Below are positions 1 to 7,315 of a stretch of DNA of 21,208 bases, in pieces; the first letter of the stretch is position 1; every line of letters starts with the position of its first letter. The notes under the pieces were generated by a model, which saw nothing but the letters and a program-made list of their open reading frames with translations, made no database searches and was not told the DNA's origin. The translations under genes and the position numbers were made by a program. Origin of the DNA: Anaerolineales bacterium UBA5069 (GTDB lineage Bacteria > Chloroflexota > Anaerolineae > Caldilineales > Caldilineaceae); NCBI GenBank assembly GCA_002415895.1, contig DIAV01000264.1, forward strand, positions 1 through 21,208, written 5' to 3'.

Positions 1-19
1 GTTTGTCTTTGCGTTGAAC

Positions 20-697
20 TTAGTCGGCGGCGAAGCGCCAGAAGGGGCCGTTGAGGCCCACGCCCGCAAGGATAGCCTCCACCTCGGCCGCGCTGCGCCC
101 CTTGTAGCCGGCGTCAAGCCGAGTGGCGTACCACGCCTGCGCCAGGGTCCACACCTGGTCCAGCGGGAGCACCGCGCCCCTGGCCAGGCCACGGGCAGCG
201 CACCATGCATCCACCGCCTCTTCCGACCGGAAGAGCAGCATATTTGCTCAGGTAAAGACAATATCGTCGTACCATTGGCGCAGCGGCAGCGGAAAGTGGA
301 CGACGGCGGCCTCGGCCTCGAGCGCGCCGTTGCGCACCTGGCAGCGGAACTTGCCCTGCTCGCCGGGGACTTGCGCAGTGGCAACGCCGTCGCGCCCAAG
401 CGCAGCCAGAATGCCTAGCGCATCCCACGCGCAGTTGGCATCGTAGCCCGTAGCGTTGCTGGTGACGCGGAAGCCCGTGGGCACGTTGGAGAAGGGGTGC
501 ATCATGAGGAGGCGGCCATCGGCAGCCAGGACGAGCAGGTGTGCATCGTGCAGGCGCTGCAACACAGCGCGCAGTGCGTCCATGCGCAGCCCCATTTCCA
601 TGGCCACGTCTTCAAGCATGGGGGCGCGGCCTGCCTCTGCCAGTTCATTAATCATATAGTGCCGGACGCGCAGATCGCTGTCGCTGGGTGCAGTCAT
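20..697 (-). CDS. merB: MerB-like organomercurial lyase, probable selenoprotein (in-frame TGA = Sec150)
   Basis: Read as one 225-residue protein from ATG at 697 to the stop at 20, with a single in-frame TGA at 250-248 (residue 150). Residues 10-75 form a winged-helix-like N-terminal part. The MerB core follows, with NCAWDALGI at 88-96. Its C89 and D92 match C96 and D99 of the MerB catalytic triad (CxxD). After the TGA the frame continues as ANMLLFRSEEAVDAWC. From memory of plasmid R831b MerB, Cys159 aligns without gaps to the TGA: Ser at +8 and Trp at +15 match in both. MerB cleaves the C-Hg bond by protonolysis using the two Cys and the Asp; a Sec at the second position would be a strong Hg ligand. 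The start has GAGG 4 nt upstream. There is no merA, merR or merT nearby, so the substrate is unproven. If Sec is not inserted, the product is a 149-aa fragment without its second thiol, that is, a pseudogene. Confidence 0.8.
218..250 (-). promoter_or_regulatory. Candidate bacterial SECIS element following the UGA codon
   Basis: On the minus strand the TGA (250-248) is followed by 12 nt and then a perfect 7-bp stem. The 5' arm CTCTTCC is at 235-229, the loop GGUC at 228-225 and the 3' arm GGAAGAG at 224-218. The first loop G is 20 nt after the UGA. Bacterial SECIS elements sit directly downstream of the UGA inside the coding region and present a guanine near the start of a small apical loop. 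The E. coli fdhF element shows GGUC in its loop at almost the same distance. The codon just after the UGA (GCA) could also pair with a UGC farther down. Caveat: the peptide LFRSEE can be encoded by nearly self-complementary codons, so part of the hairpin could follow from protein conservation. Confidence 0.7.
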
Positions 698-721
698 ATG
701 GCCTCGTTTTCAGAAATGGGG

Positions 722-823
722 ATGGACAGAACTGAGTGGACCTGCGCGCAATGCGGGCATGTTACAGGCTGCAACTGCGCGTGCGGCGGCTATCTCACAC
801 ACAACGGGTATCTCTCGGTGTAA
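722..823 (+). CDS. Possible 33-residue Cys-rich mini-protein
   Basis: A short reading frame from ATG at 722 (alternatives at 698 and 716) encodes MDRTEWTCAQCGHVTGCN and onward, with a CxxC-x5-CxCxC pattern, five cysteines in 33 residues. It lies in the 143-bp gap between the helicase and merB-like genes, on the opposite strand, with its start 25 bp from the start of merB. The cysteine spacing resembles a small zinc ribbon or metal-binding peptide. No convincing ribosome binding site precedes any of its starts, and I do not recognise the family. It may be a chance frame. Confidence 0.22.
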   Translation: MDRTEWTCAQCGHVTGCNCACGGYLTHNGYLSV

Positions 824-840
824 AGCTATGCCTCTGGCGA

Positions 841-2892
841 TCAGGGATCAAGCGCTGAATCGAGACGCTCGTTGTTGGCGCGTACGGCGTCATAGCGATT
901 GCGGGCGTTGCTGAGCACATCGCCCAGCGCCTCAATGCGGGCGCGCAAGTCCACCTCGCTGGCGGCTGCTTCCCACGCCGCGCGCAGGAGATCCTCAAAG
1001 GACTTGTCGCCTTCAATACTGCCCAGGATCAGGTCAAGCTCACCGATCACCAGCTCAAACATGCGAATCTTGCGGGCGAGCAGGTCAATGACATGCGCCT
1101 CAATTGTCTCGTTGCACGAGAGGTTGTAGATGATCACCTCGTGCGCCTGGCCCAGGCGGTGGAGGCGACCAATGCGCTGCTCAACACGCATGGGGTTCCA
1201 CGGTAGATCATAGTTGATCAGTTGGTGGCAAAACTGGAGATTGCGTCCCTCGGCGCCGCTCTCCGTGCTCACCATTACGCGCACGCCGGCTTCGGCGTCA
1301 TCGTCCTCAACCTCAGGCGCGCCGCCCTTGTTGGTTGTGGGGGCGTTGCCCTTGAAGGCGGCCACGGCGGCTTCCTTCTGCTGAATGCTCAGGCCGCCAT
1401 GAAAGCCCACACAGGAGATCTCCCAACTGCGCAGGTGATCAAGGATGGCTTCGAGGGTTTCACGGTACTCGGTAAAGATGAGGAACTTGCCGGGCGTGCT
1501 CATGAGGATGTCGCGCACGGCGAGCAGCTTGCGCCCCGTGTCAATGGACTCGGCAAGGGTGAGAAAACGATTCAGTTCCGCGCGCACGGCATCGCCATGT
1601 TCGCGGTCGGCGGTCATTTTGCGCAATGTGGCGGCGAGCGCCTGCGGGCTGCTGCTAAGCTCCTTCTGGAGCGTGATCAATGTGAGGCGCAACGACTTGT
1701 TGCTGTCAATATCCTTGAAACGGCGGCGGATGTAGTCGGTGACTTCGGCATAAAGCTGCCACTCCGGCTCACTCAAATCCAAATGCACAATTGCGGCGCG
1801 CCGGCGCGGGAAGGTGATGTCCACCTTGCTGCGCCGGTTGCGGATCATGACATCGTTGAGCAGGCGGCGCAGCGTGCCCGAATTCTTGGGCTGGCGCACG
1901 TCTGACTGCACGAGGAAGTGGCGGCGGAAGGCGCGCACGGTGCCCAACTGCCCGGGTGTGAGGATGGTCACGAGACTGTAGAGTTCGAGCAGGTCATTCT
2001 GTACGGGTGTGGCCGTGAGCATGAGCACATAGCGCTTGCGCAGGCGGTTGACGAACTGCCACGCCAGCGTGTTGCGGTTCTTGAGCTTGTGCGCCTCGTC
2101 AACAATCAGCAGGTCGTACTCGCGGCCCAGAATGGTGTCGGCGTAGTTCTTGAGCTTGGCGCGGTCGAGGCTGACGATCCAGCGACCTTCGTCGGCATTG
2201 AGGACAGATTTCCAATCCTGCGTGCGCTCCATCACGGTGAACTCTTCATGGAACTTCTCGGAGAGTTCTTCGCGCCACTGTTCGGTGAGCGAGGCCGGGG
2301 TGAGGACGAGCACCGTGCGCACGAGGCCGCGCACGATGAGTTCCTTCATGACAATGCCCGCTTCGATGGTCTTGCCCAGGCCCACCTCGTCGGCCAGCAG
2401 GGCGCGGCCGCGCATGTCGCGCAAGGCGCGCAGGGCGGCGTCAATCTGGTGCTCGTAGTGGTCTACGGCTAGTTCTTCAAGGCAGAGCAACTGGTCGAAG
2501 CCGCGGCTCAGCCGCAGCGCCTCACCCTGGAGCCGCAACTGGTAGATGTCCAGTGGCTCGGCAGGGCGGATGCGCCCGTTGATGCGGAAGAAGTTCTCGA
2601 GGTTCTGCGGCGCTTCAATGACGCGCGGCGGCAGGTGGATGCCCAGCTCCGTAAAGCGCGCCGACATGACCTGATCGACGTTATAGCGATGGCCGCAGCG
2701 GAAGCAACGCGTGGCGGTTTCTTCATCCAGCCAGCCGCAGTCGGGGCAGCGCTTGCCCAACGTGGCCTCGGTGCGCACGGGCTTCTTGTTGGATTTGGGC
2801 TCGGGTGCGCTTTCGGGCAGTTCAAGCCACTCAAAGCGGCCGCCCGCGCTCTTGTCTGCGGGGGATGGTGGGTTTGGTGATGATAGGTGCAT
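841..2892 (-). CDS. SNF2/RapA-like DEAH helicase with N-terminal zinc ribbon
   Basis: A 683-aa SNF2-family ATPase, likely remodelling or translocating on nucleic acid or protein-DNA complexes in the cytoplasm. The N-terminal zinc ribbon has C49, C52, C63 and C66 (CPDC and CFRC). RecA lobe 1 follows with Walker A ADEVGLGKT near 167-175, LIVDEAH at 262-268 and TAT at 293-295. Lobe 2 has KFLIFTEYRETL at 469-480, STESGAEGRNL near 542-552 and motif VI QRIGRLHRLGQ at 572-582, the arginine-finger region typical of RapA/HepA. The open frame continues far upstream to 3816, but that part is antisense to the peptidase gene. The Met at 2892 begins the conserved part and lies 6 nt after a -10-like box, suggesting a leaderless transcript. 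The merB-like gene follows 143 bp downstream on the same strand. The specific biological role is unknown. Confidence 0.9.
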   Translation of the reverse strand: MHLSSPNPPSPADKSAGGRFEWLELPESAPEPKSNKKPVRTEATLGKRCPDCGWLDEETATRCFRCGHRYNVDQVMSARFTELGIHLPPRVIEAPQNLENFFRINGRIRPAEPLDIYQLRLQGEALRLSRGFDQLLCLEELAVDHYEHQIDAALRALRDMRGRALLADEVGLGKTIEAGIVMKELIVRGLVRTVLVLTPASLTEQWREELSEKFHEEFTVMERTQDWKSVLNADEGRWIVSLDRAKLKNYADTILGREYDLLIVDEAHKLKNRNTLAWQFVNRLRKRYVLMLTATPVQNDLLELYSLVTILTPGQLGTVRAFRRHFLVQSDVRQPKNSGTLRRLLNDVMIRNRRSKVDITFPRRRAAIVHLDLSEPEWQLYAEVTDYIRRRFKDIDSNKSLRLTLITLQKELSSSPQALAATLRKMTADREHGDAVRAELNRFLTLAESIDTGRKLLAVRDILMSTPGKFLIFTEYRETLEAILDHLRSWEISCVGFHGGLSIQQKEAAVAAFKGNAPTTNKGGAPEVEDDDAEAGVRVMVSTESGAEGRNLQFCHQLINYDLPWNPMRVEQRIGRLHRLGQAHEVIIYNLSCNETIEAHVIDLLARKIRMFELVIGELDLILGSIEGDKSFEDLLRAAWEAAASEVDLRARIEALGDVLSNARNRYDAVRANNERLDSALDP

Positions 2893-2927
2893 GGGTGAAT
2901 TATCAACGCGCACAGGCGCAATTGCAA
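2893..2927 (-). promoter_or_regulatory. Putative leaderless promoter of the helicase gene
   Basis: On the minus strand a TTGCAA box (2927-2922), a 17-nt spacer and GATAAT (2904-2899) end 6 nt before the ATG at 2892. That places the expected transcription start at or next to the start codon. No Shine-Dalgarno sequence is visible, which fits a leaderless mRNA. Inferred by eye. Confidence 0.4.
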
Positions 2928-3020
2928 GGGTGTAATTGTTTTGCGCCCGTGCCGGTCGTGAGCCGATGGGTGAGAAGCCTCCAACCCCAAACACGCATGG
3001 CCTTTGCCTGCCCTCTGTGG

Positions 3021-3026
3021 CATAAT
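3021..3026 (+). promoter_or_regulatory. Possible -10 box for the peptidase gene
   Basis: CATAAT matches the sigma-70 -10 consensus at five of six positions. It would give a start near 3033, about 45 nt before the chosen GTG at 3079. The -35 region (TGGCCT at 2998) is poor, so this is weak evidence. Confidence 0.25.
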
Positions 3027-3078
3027 GGCGTACACAACCGAATGCGTACCACAGCAGCGTTTCATCGAGGACATCATT

Positions 3079-4359
3079 GTGAACAAATTCGTTGCCGTGC
3101 GGAAGCGCCCTCCCCTGGGCGTGGAGAGAAGGGCGGGCGTTACGCTTGAAGAGCGGCGCCTGCTTGCGATTGAAGCAATCGACGTCATTGAAAACGCCGC
3201 AGATGCCGAGCGTCTTGAGTCGATTGGCCTGAGTTACGTCCATCCCGAAGACTTTAACCCCGAAGCAGAAAACGCATTCCATCGGCTGCCCTACGTAGAC
3301 GCATTTGTCGTCGAGACAGTTGACCGCCACCTTGCCGAGCAGGCGCGCGAGATTCTGGAAGACGATTATGTGGTTGCGCCGGATGTCGCGTTGGGTATGC
3401 CGATTCCCACGGCGTGGACGCCCACCGTGCGCGAGCCGGACCCCTCCAAGCGCTGGCCCGAGTCTACGGGGGTGGCATTGGCACACAGCAAGGGTGTGAC
3501 GGGCAAGGGCGTGATTGTGGGTGTGCTGGACACGGGCTGCGACGCTGATCATATAGAGTTCCGCGGCAAGCGCATCAATTTCCGTTATGTGCCGCTCAAT
3601 GCCGTAACCGACGCGATGCGCGCTGTGCGCGGTTTTGATGTGGATGGACACGGCACACACGTCTGTGGCATTCTGGCGGGCGAGAATATCGGCATTGCGC
3701 CCGATTGCGAGTTGATGGTCGCCTCGGTGCTGGAGAGCGAGACGCTGAAGACGTCGCTCGATCGCGTGATCATTGGCCTCGACTGGATGCTCTCGCAGTT
3801 CAGCCGGCCTGAGCATCTCTCCAAACCAATTATTATCAACATGTCATTGGGCTTCCCGCCCGAGGCGCTCAAGCTGCCTGCCTACCGGCGCGCAGCCGAA
3901 ATCTTCCGCAAGGTGCTGCGCACGTTGACCGACGATTTTGGGGTGCTGGCGGTGGTGGCAATCGGCAATGACGGCGTGGGCCAGATGCGCGCGCCGGGCT
4001 TCTATCCCGAATGTCTGGCGGTGGGGGCTGTGGACTTTGAGTACAATGTCGCTGACTACAGCGGCGGCGGCATCTCGCCGATTTCGGGGAAATCTAAGCC
4101 CGACATCGCGGGCATTGGCAGCGACGTGGTGAGCGCGTTTGAACGCACCATGGCCAACCGCAGCCGCTATGTGCGGATGAGCGGTACAAGCATGGCATCG
4201 CCCTACGTGGCCGGGATTGCGGCGCTCTACGCGTCGGTCAAGCCCGACCTGCAAGGGGTGGATTTGCGCAAGCGCCTTGTGTCGAGCGCACTGCCGCTGC
4301 GAGACGGCCCGGACCGCGTGGGCGCCGGGCTGGCGCGCTACGTCAACTACGGAGGTTAG
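3079..4359 (+). CDS. Intracellular S8 (subtilisin-like) serine peptidase
   Basis: The GTG at 3079 is chosen as start because GAGG lies 8 nt upstream; this gives 426 aa. An in-frame TTG at 3004 and ATG at 3025 have no such site, and the latter overlaps a -10-like box. No signal peptide or membrane segment is seen, so a cytoplasmic location is likely. The S8 catalytic triad is intact: D151 in VIVGVLDTGC, H191 in DGHGTHVCG and S371 in MSGTSMASPYVAG. The oxyanion Asn is N297 in AIGNDG. The N-terminal 110 residues include a stretch (about 70-100) that could form an I9-type propeptide fold, but similarity is weak. A small gene begins 2 nt after the stop, and moeA follows that, so the three may be co-transcribed. 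The natural substrate is unknown. Confidence 0.92.
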   Translation: MNKFVAVRKRPPLGVERRAGVTLEERRLLAIEAIDVIENAADAERLESIGLSYVHPEDFNPEAENAFHRLPYVDAFVVETVDRHLAEQAREILEDDYVVAPDVALGMPIPTAWTPTVREPDPSKRWPESTGVALAHSKGVTGKGVIVGVLDTGCDADHIEFRGKRINFRYVPLNAVTDAMRAVRGFDVDGHGTHVCGILAGENIGIAPDCELMVASVLESETLKTSLDRVIIGLDWMLSQFSRPEHLSKPIIINMSLGFPPEALKLPAYRRAAEIFRKVLRTLTDDFGVLAVVAIGNDGVGQMRAPGFYPECLAVGAVDFEYNVADYSGGGISPISGKSKPDIAGIGSDVVSAFERTMANRSRYVRMSGTSMASPYVAGIAALYASVKPDLQGVDLRKRLVSSALPLRDGPDRVGAGLARYVNYGG

Positions 4360-4361
4360 CC

Positions 4362-4724
4362 ATGGCAACAACGGGCAAATCCGCCCGCAAGAGTGTGCGC
4401 GGGCAGACGGCAGAGAGCGTGATCTACAAGGTGATGGTTGCCTTGCGTGGGGTTGAGCAGGCGGGGGCGGGTTGTGATGACCGCGTGTCGAAACATGCCG
4501 CCATGCGCAGTGCAGCCAAAGAGGGGCGGCGCAACGTTGTGGCATGGCTCAAGGAGCAGGATGTACAGGGACAGTACAAGCACGTGAGTGAGGCAACTGC
4601 CTTTGGCACCTTTACCATGGAGTGCAGCGCGGCCGTGGTGCGCCTGCTGAAGCGCGCGCCGGGGGTGCAAAGCGTTGTGCGCGTAAGTGACGTGCCGCTG
4701 GAAATCGTCAGCCTGAAGCGTTAA
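4362..4724 (+). CDS. Small conserved-looking protein, possible I9-fold partner of the peptidase
   Basis: A 120-aa protein starting 2 nt after the peptidase stop and ending 3 nt before moeA. I do not recognise a named family. The N-terminus is basic (KSARKS). Then come a strand (ESVIYKVMVALRG), a middle region, and FTMECSAAVVRLLKRAPGV followed by QSVVRVSDV. The pattern of a strand, a helix with 'L..L...PGV.SV', then a strand resembles the peptidase inhibitor I9 (subtilisin propeptide) fold. Together with the tight spacing to an S8 peptidase, this suggests a separately encoded inhibitor or folding chaperone. That is an inference from pattern and position. No signal peptide is visible. C65-type reactive residues or metal sites are not apparent. 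Confidence 0.75.
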   Translation: MATTGKSARKSVRGQTAESVIYKVMVALRGVEQAGAGCDDRVSKHAAMRSAAKEGRRNVVAWLKEQDVQGQYKHVSEATAFGTFTMECSAAVVRLLKRAPGVQSVVRVSDVPLEIVSLKR

Positions 4725-4727
4725 TGT

Positions 4728-6035
4728 ATGCGGGACCCGACCACCCAACACCCAACCACCATGCTCTCATCTGACTACCCAATGCTGCCTGTAGCCGAAG
4801 CCCTGGAGATTGTGTTGCGCGAGGCGCAACCGCTGCCGCCGCGCCGTCTGCCCGCGGCACAGGCTTTGGGGCTGGTGCTGGCCGAAGAGGTGAGGGCCGC
4901 TGCGCCGCTTCCCCCCTTTGCCGCCTCAATCAAGGACGGCTATGCCGTCGTGGCTGCGGACGGGCCGGGCGTGTATCCACTGGCAGGGCGCATTGCTGCT
5001 GGGGAAATGGCCGATTTTGTGCTGCAACCGGGCGCAGTCGCCTACATTACAACGGGCGCGCCTCTGCCGCGTGGTGCAGATGCTGTTGTGCAGGTGGAAG
5101 ATACACGTGTGGCGGCAAATGGCGGTGTGGAGATTCTGCGCGCGGCGCGCCCGGGTGAGGATGTGCGGCCGGTGGGCTATGACATTGCCACCGGCGCGCA
5201 GGTGTTGAGCGCGGGCGAACGCCTTGGCCCCGCCGAGCTGGGGCTGATTGCGGCGGTGGGTGTAACCGACCTGCTGGTCTATGCGCGGCCACGCGTGGGT
5301 GTGCTTTCCACGGGCGACGAGCTAACGCTGCCCGGCGCGCCGCTGCTGCCCGGGCGCATCTATGACAGCAATGGCCCTACCCTGCGCGCCGCAGTGGAAT
5401 GGGCGGGCGGCGAGGTCGTTGATCTGGGCATTGGCCCCGATGTCGAATCGGTGCTGCGGGTTGCCCTGGACCATGCCATTGGCACATGCGACATCATCCT
5501 CACCAGCGGCGGCGTGAGCATGGGCGAGCTGGACCTCATCAAGAAGCTTGTGGCCGCAGCGGGCACGGTGCATTTTGGCAGGCTGCGCATGAAACCAGGC
5601 AAGCCCTGCACCTTTGCAACATTGCCCGCGCCGGACACCGGCACAGAAGGTGGGCGCAAGGTGTTGCTTTTCGGGCTGCCCGGCAACCCGGTCAGCAGCC
5701 TGGTCACCTTCTATTTGCTTGGACTGCCCGCCGTGCGCCGCCTGGGGGGGTGGAAGAATTCCACGCTGCCGCGCGTACAGGCTGTGCTTGACGCGCCCGT
5801 GCAACTCGACAGCACGCGCCCTGAGTACCACCGTGCACGGCTGACATGGGACGAGACGCTGCATGGCGGCTCGGGTGGCTGGCTGGCAACAAGCACCGGC
5901 AGCCAGGCCAGCAGTCGCCTGCTCAGCATGCATGGGGCCAACGCGCTGCTTGAATTGCCACAGGCCGAGGGCCAGCTGCCCGCAGGGGCGGTGGTGGCCG
6001 CCTTGTTGTTGACGCAGGCAACCGGCAGCCAATAG
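4728..6035 (+). CDS. moeA: Molybdopterin molybdenumtransferase MoeA, gephyrin/Cnx1-like
   Basis: MoeA inserts molybdate into (adenylylated) molybdopterin, the last step of basic Mo-cofactor synthesis. The 435-aa frame shows the family motifs: IKDGYAVVAADGP near 68-80, TTGAPLPRGADAVVQVEDT near 108-126, LSTGDEL at 193-199, YDSNGPTLR near 212-220, TSGGVSMGELDLIK at 259-272, MKPGKPCTFA at 288-297 and FGLPGNPVSSL at 315-325. The C-terminal domain contains SSRLLSMHGANALLELP. Several of these segments look more like plant Cnx1E and animal gephyrin than like E. coli MoeA, which has MDGYA at the first motif. The start is uncertain: ATG 4728, 4761 (424 aa) or 4782 (417 aa), none with a good ribosome site. 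It is followed by moaC after 51 nt. Confidence 0.96.
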   Translation: MRDPTTQHPTTMLSSDYPMLPVAEALEIVLREAQPLPPRRLPAAQALGLVLAEEVRAAAPLPPFAASIKDGYAVVAADGPGVYPLAGRIAAGEMADFVLQPGAVAYITTGAPLPRGADAVVQVEDTRVAANGGVEILRAARPGEDVRPVGYDIATGAQVLSAGERLGPAELGLIAAVGVTDLLVYARPRVGVLSTGDELTLPGAPLLPGRIYDSNGPTLRAAVEWAGGEVVDLGIGPDVESVLRVALDHAIGTCDIILTSGGVSMGELDLIKKLVAAAGTVHFGRLRMKPGKPCTFATLPAPDTGTEGGRKVLLFGLPGNPVSSLVTFYLLGLPAVRRLGGWKNSTLPRVQAVLDAPVQLDSTRPEYHRARLTWDETLHGGSGGWLATSTGSQASSRLLSMHGANALLELPQAEGQLPAGAVVAALLLTQATGSQ

Positions 6036-6086
6036 CGAACCCAAATGCTTTGCGGTATCAGACTCGCAATCAAGTTGAGATCACAC

Positions 6087-6587
6087 ATGACAAACCTAAC
6101 CCATCTTGACGCACAGGGCCACGCCACCATGGTGGACGTTGGCGAGAAGGCGGCCACAGCGCGCATTGCAGTTGCGCAGGGCGAGGTGCGCATGTTGCCT
6201 GCGACGCTGGCCGCCATCCGCGACGGCAGCGTGCCCAAGGGCGACGTGCTGGCGGCGGCGCGCATTGCCGGCATTATGGCAGCCAAACGCACGCCGGAGT
6301 TGATTCCGCTCTGCCATACCCTATTGCTCACCAGCGTTGGCGTCGACTTTGAGATTGATGAAGCGCAGAGTCGGGTTATCATTACGGCAATTGTCAGCTG
6401 CCAGGGGCAGACTGGCGTCGAGATGGAGGCGCTGACGGCTGTCAGCGTGGCGGCGCTCACAATCTACGACATGACCAAGGCGCTGGAGAAGACGATGATG
6501 ATTGGTGCGATCCGCCTGCTCCGCAAGCAGGGTGGAAAGTCGGGCGTCTGGGTGCGGGACGAATACTCACTGGAGGGCAACGCATGA
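6087..6587 (+). CDS. moaC: Cyclic pyranopterin monophosphate synthase MoaC
   Basis: MoaC converts 3',8-cyclo-GTP to cyclic pyranopterin monophosphate after MoaA. From ATG 6087 the protein has 166 aa. The catalytic set falls at the same numbers as in E. coli MoaC: K51 (PKGDV), H77 (LCHTL), E112 and E114 (VEMEAL), D128 (YDM) and K131. That coincidence supports 6087 over the in-frame ATG at 6045; TTGAGA upstream may serve as ribosome site. The gene overlaps the next one by 4 nt (ATGA), which indicates translational coupling. No moaA or moaB lies in the window, so the first step is encoded elsewhere. Confidence 0.96.
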   Translation: MTNLTHLDAQGHATMVDVGEKAATARIAVAQGEVRMLPATLAAIRDGSVPKGDVLAAARIAGIMAAKRTPELIPLCHTLLLTSVGVDFEIDEAQSRVIITAIVSCQGQTGVEMEALTAVSVAALTIYDMTKALEKTMMIGAIRLLRKQGGKSGVWVRDEYSLEGNA

Positions 6588-7315
6588 ATGTATCTGTGCG
6601 CTTGTTTGCCACATTGCGCCAGCAAGCGGGCTGGAAGGAGCACTCCTTCAACCTGGACGATGGCGCCACTTTGCGCGACCTGATCAACCTTCTCGATGCC
6701 ACGCAGCCCGACCTGGCGCTCAGCACGCGCACCTACTACGCAGCGGTGAATGAGGAGTATGCGAAAGGTGACTGGCCGCTGCATGACGGTGACACGGTGG
6801 GCATCTTCCCGCCTGTTTCGGGAGGCAGCCAGGGCGTGCCTGAAGAGACCGCCAAGCTCTTTGCGCTTGTGGAGACGCCACTCTCGCTGGACGACATTGT
6901 GGCGCGTGTGACGCGCCCCGATTGCGGTGCGATTACCACGTTCGCGGGCATGGTGCGCGGCGAGACGGCCACCGACAGCGGTGTGCGCGGCACCGATTTC
7001 CTCGAGTACGAGGCGTATGCCGCCATGGCCGAGCGCACGATGGCGCAAATCGGTGATGAGATTCGCCAGCGCTGGCCCAGAGTGCAACTCGTGAGCATTC
7101 TGCACCGCACGGGGCGCATTGAGGTGGGCGAGCCCAGCGTATTGATTGCTGTGACAACGCCGCATCGTGGCGATGGCTGCTTTGAGGCGTGCCAATATGC
7201 AATTGAGCGGCTGAAAGCCATTGTGCCCATTTGGAAACAGGAGAACTGGAGCGACGGGCAGGTTTGGGTGGAAGGGCCCCGTCACCCGGAGCTTGAGCTG
7301 GACCCGCCGAGTTGA
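6584..7315 (+). CDS. MoaD-MoaE fusion, molybdopterin synthase
   Basis: A single 243-aa protein joins the two subunits of molybdopterin synthase. Residues 1-81 are a ubiquitin-like MoaD ending in FPPVSGG, with the Gly-Gly at 80-81. In free MoaD this dipeptide is the C-terminus and is activated to a thiocarboxylate. A short linker (SQGVPEE) leads into Moa[14 protein letters not shown] near 115-127, YEAYAAMAE near 142-150, [18 protein letters not shown] near 173-190, and the catalytic lysines K211 and K218 in [12 protein letters not shown]. Because the Gly-Gly is internal, the chain must be cleaved after G81 to make a thiocarboxylate. Mycobacterial MoaX is a known fusion of this kind that is processed at the glycine. 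The gene overlaps moaC by 4 nt, and its TGA stop overlaps the base of a terminator hairpin. Confidence 0.95.
   Translation: MNVSVRLFATLRQQAGWKEHSFNLDDGATLRDLINLLDATQPDLALSTRTYYAAVNEEYAKGDWPLHDGDTVGIFPPVSGGSQGVPEETAKLFALVETPLSLDDIVARVTRPDCGAITTFAGMVRGETATDSGVRGTDFLEYEAYAAMAERTMAQIGDEIRQRWPRVQLVSILHRTGRIEVGEPSVLIAVTTPHRGDGCFEACQYAIERLKAIVPIWKQENWSDGQVWVEGPRHPELELDPPS

Noticed and set aside
248..697. Two separate genes (149 aa and 73 aa) instead of one
   Set aside because: Both halves are in the same frame with only TGA, GCA and AAT between the last codon of one and the ATG of the other. Together they make one MerB-length protein. The internal ATG has no ribosome site.
1222..2472. Plus-strand frames opposite the helicase
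   Set aside because: They are complementary to conserved SNF2 motifs and show low-complexity Ala/Gly/His-rich translations.
3004..3078. TTG or ATG starts lengthening the peptidase by 18-25 residues
   Set aside because: They lie on a -10-like box and lack a ribosome site, while the GTG at 3079 has GAGG at good distance.
2893..3816. N-terminal extension of the helicase up to 991 aa
   Set aside because: The added part is antisense to the peptidase gene and shows no domain. A promoter-like pair lies directly before the Met at 2892.
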